A DNA stretch of 64,000 nucleotides, taken from contig NZ_JAIQYY010000005.1 of NCBI RefSeq assembly GCF_020181035.1, positions 294,533-358,532 of the forward strand, read 5' to 3'. This document shows positions 61,226-64,000 of the stretch, in pieces. The notes under the pieces were generated by a model. It had not been told where the DNA came from and ran no database searches. It worked only from the letters and a program-made list of their open reading frames with translations. The position numbers were made by a program, and so were the translations under genes. This DNA comes from Streptomyces sp. CoH27 (GTDB taxonomy: Bacteria; Actinomycetota; Actinomycetes; Streptomycetales; Streptomycetaceae). Numbering within the stretch: the first letter of the stretch is position 1; the number at the start of each line of letters is the position of its first letter.

Positions 61226-61975
61226 TTGCGACAGACTCTCAGCAAGGGCATGGTCGTGGCCGCCGCCGCGACCGGCGTGCTGTCCTTGTACGGCGGCAGC
61301 TCCGCGCTCGCCGACTCCAACGCGCAAGGCGTCGCCCAGGGTTCGGCCGGCGTGCTGTCCGGCAACAGCGTCCAGGCACCGGTGAACGTCCCGGTCAACG
61401 TCTGCGGCAACTCCGTGGACGTGGTCGGGGCGCTGAACCCGGCGTTCGGCAACTCCTGTGCCAACGAACAGGGTTCACCGACGCGCCAAGGCGGAAGCGA
61501 CCAGCCGGGTACCGGAAGCAAGACCACCCCGCCCCCGCACGGCGGCGACACTTCGCCACCTCCGCATGGCGGGGGTGCTACCACCCCACCATCCCGCGGC
61601 GGGGGCGGGACCACCCCGCACGGCGGCGACACTTCGCCACCTCCGCATGGCGGGGGTGCTACCACCCCACCATCCCGCGGCGGGGGCGGGACCACCCCGC
61701 ACGGCGGCGACTCGACGCCTCGCACTCCTGGCGGCGGTAAGTCGACACTCCCGAGCCGTGGTCACAGCATGCCCCCCAGCGGCGATCACACCACCCCACC
61801 CGGCGGGCGCGAGGCCACCCCGCCGGCCGGCGAGGACCGCCAAGCGCCGCCGCCGACCCTTGCGCACACCGGTGGTGACGGCCCGGTCATGCTCGCGGCC
61901 TCGGCCGCCGGCGCCGTACTGATGGCGGCGGGAACGGTCCTGTACCGTCGCGGCCGAGCCGCGGCCCGCCGATAG
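61226..61975 (+). CDS. long chaplin-like protein with sorting signal, one chaplin domain
   Basis: A 249-residue protein from TTG 61226 (AGGAAG 9 nt upstream). Signal peptide to about 29, then one chaplin domain (SAGVLSGNSVQAPVNVPVNV, CGNSVDVVGALNPAFGNSC; Cys60 and Cys78). A Pro/Gly/Thr-rich stalk (about 83-205) contains two identical 27-residue repeats. The end is a sortase signal: LAHTG at 212-216, a hydrophobic helix and RRGRAAARR. It is expected to be covalently anchored to the cell wall by an LAXTG-type sortase. Long chaplins ChpA-C normally carry two chaplin domains, so the second is missing here. Confidence 0.9.
   Translation: MRQTLSKGMVVAAAATGVLSLYGGSSALADSNAQGVAQGSAGVLSGNSVQAPVNVPVNVCGNSVDVVGALNPAFGNSCANEQGSPTRQGGSDQPGTGSKTTPPPHGGDTSPPPHGGGATTPPSRGGGGTTPHGGDTSPPPHGGGATTPPSRGGGGTTPHGGDSTPRTPGGGKSTLPSRGHSMPPSGDHTTPPGGREATPPAGEDRQAPPPTLAHTGGDGPVMLAASAAGAVLMAAGTVLYRRGRAAARR
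61541..61702 (+). repeat. 81-bp perfect tandem duplication inside the long chaplin gene
   Basis: The 81-bp unit starting GGCGGCGACACTTCGCCACC occurs at 61541-61621 and 61622-61702, and the start of a third copy follows at 61703. It encodes 27 residues (GGDTSPPPHGGGATTPPSRG and onward) and keeps the frame. Confidence 0.95.
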
Positions 61976-62006
61976 GGCGCCGGGGGCCGGAGCCCGAGAG
62001 TCCGGC

Positions 62007-62041
62007 ACACAGCCCGCGCCCCGAAGGGGCGCGGGCTGTGT
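62007..62041 (+). terminator. strong hairpin after the long chaplin gene
   Basis: ACACAGCCCGCGCCCC (62007-62022) pairs perfectly with GGGGCGCGGGCTGTGT (62026-62041): 16 bp, loop GAA. Its core CGCCCCGAAGGGGCG is the head of the intergenic repeat also seen near 42310. Confidence 0.85.
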
Positions 62042-62107
62042 TTGACAGGCGGGGCTACCACCGCCTAGGCACGCCCGGCAACTGACCCGCAGAGGCTCGA
62101 CGGCCCG

Positions 62108-62894
62108 TCAAAACAACGACCCTTTCAGCGGAGCGCCCCGCCGGAATCCGCCACCCTGCCGCCCCCGCGCGCAGCCGCCGTACCCTCGGCGCCGGCGTGC
62201 CAGCCGTGAAGGCTGCGCCGCGCACGAACCGTGTCGCGGAGCCGTGACGAGACCGGCCAGGAGCAGTCCGGGGTCTCCGGCGCCCCGTCGGCGCCCGTGG
62301 CCAGCAGGGCCCGCAGCTCGGGGGGAGCGCAGCCGCAGCCGGTCCCGGGTGGCGCGGACCCGCTGCCGGGCCTTGTTCGAGGGCAGTCGGGCCACCACTC
62401 CGTCCATGGGTACGGTGGGCAGTTCCAGCACAGGGAGTTGGCCACCGTGCGGCGCGGGCCGCGCCAGTGGTCGTAGATCCGCTCCACCGCGCCGCCCGGC
62501 CGTACCTCGCGGAAGCCGATCAGCGTGGTGCGCGCCGCGTCCGTCAGTGCCACGGTGAGCGCGCCGGCCGCGCGCCCGTTCTCGGCGTCGTCCAGCAGGA
62601 CGTCCGCGTAGTCGGAGATCGCGCCGCCGAGCGGCACCAGCGCGGGCCGCGGCCGGCGGACCAGCATCAGCGGCGCTGCGGTCACCAGTTCACCGCCGGA
62701 GCGGACCAGCAGCAGCCGTAGCCGGCCGCACCCGCCGTACGACAGCCACCAGGAGTGCAGCCAGGCGTGGCTCTGGAACAGGGTCGCGGTGGCGCACCGT
62801 CCGTTGCCGGCGCGGCGAAGCCCGCCTCGTCGGTGACGAGTTCCGTGCCGAGTCCGGTGATGCTGCCGGGACGTACCGTCCCGGTGGCCGTCAC
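62108..62894 (-). pseudogene. CelD/BioF2-like GNAT acyltransferase gene, frameshifted
   Basis: Parts of one exopolysaccharide-type GNAT protein lie in different frames. The start is VTATGTVRPGSITGLGTELV at GTG 62894, which overlaps the Wzz-like stop (GTGA). After a shift near 62790 come FQSHAWLHSWWLSYGG, LLLVRSGGELVTAAPLMLVR and ALVPLGGAISDYADVLLDD. After another shift near 62430 comes LELPTVPMDGVVARLPSNKA, RQRVRATRDRLRLRSP. The remaining C-terminal half is not recognisable. CelD-like proteins act in polysaccharide biosynthesis. Probably dead in this strain. Confidence 0.75.
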
Positions 62895-63538
62895 ACCCTG
62901 CCGTGTGCGTCTGCGGCGACGGCCGGGCCGGGCACCGAGGCCGGACGTGCGGACTGCTCCTCCTCCGGTCGGCGCCTCAGCCGTACCAGCAGCCCGAGCG
63001 TGCCGAGCAGTCCGCCCGCGCTCGCCCCGACCAGGGCGGTCACCTTGACGGAGGCCGAGCTCGGCGCGGTCGGCTTCACCGCACGGGAGAACTGAAGTAG
63101 CTGGACGTGCGTCTCCGCCGCGGTGTCGTCGGCGTGCCGGATGAGCGCGCGGGCCACCGCGTTGGCCATGTCTACTGACAGGGTCGGGCGGGTGGACGTG
63201 GCGGAGACCGAGACCATCGGTGCGTCCGCCGAGGTCGCGGTGCGGACGCTGTCGCGCAGGATGTTCACCGGCACTCCGGCCCACACCTGGGCGTCGCCGA
63301 GCACCGCGAGCTGGGTGGCGACCCGGCCGTAGGCCTGCGCGAAGCCGAGGGCGGAGGCGGTGTCGGACCTGTCGATGGGTACGGCGATGACATAGCTGGT
63401 CGCCGTGTACGCCGGGGGCTTGACGACGCCGTACTCGACGCCGAGCAGCCCGCCCGCGACGACCCCGGCCGCCACCAGTGACCAGGCCGGGAGCGTGCGG
63501 AGACGGGAGAGACGGACAGTTCGGTGGTTCTTGGCCAT
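62891..63538 (-). CDS. Wzz/YveK-type polysaccharide chain-length protein
   Basis: A 215-residue membrane protein starts MAKNHRTVRLSRLRTLPAWS. It has a helix at about 18-40 (LVAAGVVAGGLLGVEYG), an extracytoplasmic region (YTATSYVIAVPIDRSDTASA, NILRDSVRTATSADAPMVSV, PTLSVDMANAVARALI) and a second helix near 170-192 (VTALVGASAGGLLGTLGLLV). This is the two-helix Wzz/capsule regulator layout. It would control the length or export of a surface polysaccharide. The reading frame stays open upstream into the glycosyltransferase remnant. Confidence 0.8.
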   Translation of the reverse strand: MAKNHRTVRLSRLRTLPAWSLVAAGVVAGGLLGVEYGVVKPPAYTATSYVIAVPIDRSDTASALGFAQAYGRVATQLAVLGDAQVWAGVPVNILRDSVRTATSADAPMVSVSATSTRPTLSVDMANAVARALIRHADDTAAETHVQLLQFSRAVKPTAPSSASVKVTALVGASAGGLLGTLGLLVRLRRRPEEEQSARPASVPGPAVAADAHGRV

Positions 63539-63559
63539 GAGGGTTCGCTCCCTGCTGGA

Positions 63560-64000
63560 CGGTGACCTGGTCGGGGACTTGCGGGCCGTGAGCGCCGCCG
63601 TGTAGACGTCCATGAGGCGGGCGGCGCTGCGAGTGATGCGGCAGTGGTGGGTCGCCTTGGTGCGGTGCGCGGGCCGGGTCCGGCGGCGCGGACCTCGGCG
63701 ACCAAGCGGACGCAGGCGTCGGCGTCGCACCTGAGGCGCACCGCGTCCGGAGCCGCCTCGGGCGGGACGTCCTGCAGGACCGGGCAGGAGGTGTAGCAGA
63801 CCGGCAGCCCGGCGGCGAATGCCTCAAGGACCGCGAGTCCGAACGCTTCCTCCAGGGAAGGCGCGGCGAGCACGTCCATCGCCGAGGCCGGCGCGGGCAG
63901 GCCCCGGCCGGACGAGTCGTCGCCGAGGTACGGCCGCTCTCCGGCGAACAGCACCCGCTGCGGCGACCCCCACCTCGCGGGCGGCCCGCCGCAGCGGGCC
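63560..64000 (-). pseudogene. glycosyltransferase family 4 gene, partial and frameshifted
   Basis: The C-terminal half of a GT-B glycosyltransferase is visible: RVLFAGERPYLGDD, AMDVLAAPSLEEAFGLAVLE and AFAAGLPVCYTSCPVLQDVP (the E-x(7)-E sugar-nucleotide motif). It then shifts frame near 63665-63690 to ITRSAARLMDVYTAAL. A further shift near 63965 is likely (GPLRRAAREVGV is in another frame). The gene continues past the right edge. With the Wzz-like and CelD-like genes it forms an exopolysaccharide locus. Confidence 0.7.

Overview
The window is actinomycete chromosome, almost certainly Streptomyces. Base composition is very GC-rich with strong third-position GC bias. GTG and TTG starts are frequent, genes are joined by 4-bp GTGA/ATGA overlaps, and the markers are typical of the genus: XRE/DUF5753 plus DUF397 pairs, rodlins, chaplins and a 429-residue citrate synthase. 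From memory, the order citA, copper ATPase, rbs genes, rodlins and chaplins resembles the SCO2750-to-SCO2716 part of the S. coelicolor chromosome read backwards; I could not align it.

Layout. 1-2.3 kb: an XRE/DUF397 pair and small unknown genes, one with a TTA (bldA-type) codon. 2.4-9.5 kb: secreted beta-lactamase-like and phytase/esterase-like proteins, a fused double ABC exporter and two small exported proteins. 9.6-16.5 kb: an exported GH3 glucosaminidase divergent from an EPSP-synthase-like gene, a sugar isomerase, an HTH-GNAT fusion, a tiny Gly-Trp repeat protein and an FAD monooxygenase. 16.6-21.1 kb: a LacI regulator divergent from a translationally coupled three-gene sugar-catabolic operon (Gfo/Idh/MocA, DUF993, isomerase) of unknown substrate. 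21.2-24.4 kb: a vanadium haloperoxidase-type protein, LysR regulator, tautomerase and SnoaL-like protein. 24.5-30.5 kb: a ribose operon (rbsR-A-CB-K-D) with a fused permease/binding protein and two operators. 30.6-34 kb: a large inverted repeat, an Rpn-type protein, an anti-sigma-type ATPase and a second XRE/DUF397 pair. 34-38.5 kb: RecD2-like helicase and citA. 38.5-42.1 kb: copZ-copA under a CsoR-type operator that overlaps the prsW stop codon. 42.4-51.1 kb: an alcohol dehydrogenase, a BldC-sized HTH protein and a myo-inositol catabolic cluster ending in a strong terminator. 51.4-56.4 kb: an APC permease and an unusual hydrolase-membrane-ABC fusion with its permease. 56.4-58.8 kb: an IS5-type composite element with 4-bp target duplication and captured cargo. 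58.8-62 kb: three rodlins, a short chaplin and a sortase-type long chaplin with only one chaplin domain. 62.1-64 kb: a frameshifted exopolysaccharide locus.

Two themes stand out. The right end is an aerial-hypha surface locus in which all three rodlin genes carry a similar promoter-like pair at the same distance from the start; it resembles the BldN sigma consensus as I remember it. Second, several genes end inside short tandem repeats whose unit contains the stop codon, which suggests repeated local duplication at gene 3' ends. Frameshifts cluster in the transposase and exopolysaccharide genes. They look like real decay, but sequencing indels cannot be excluded.
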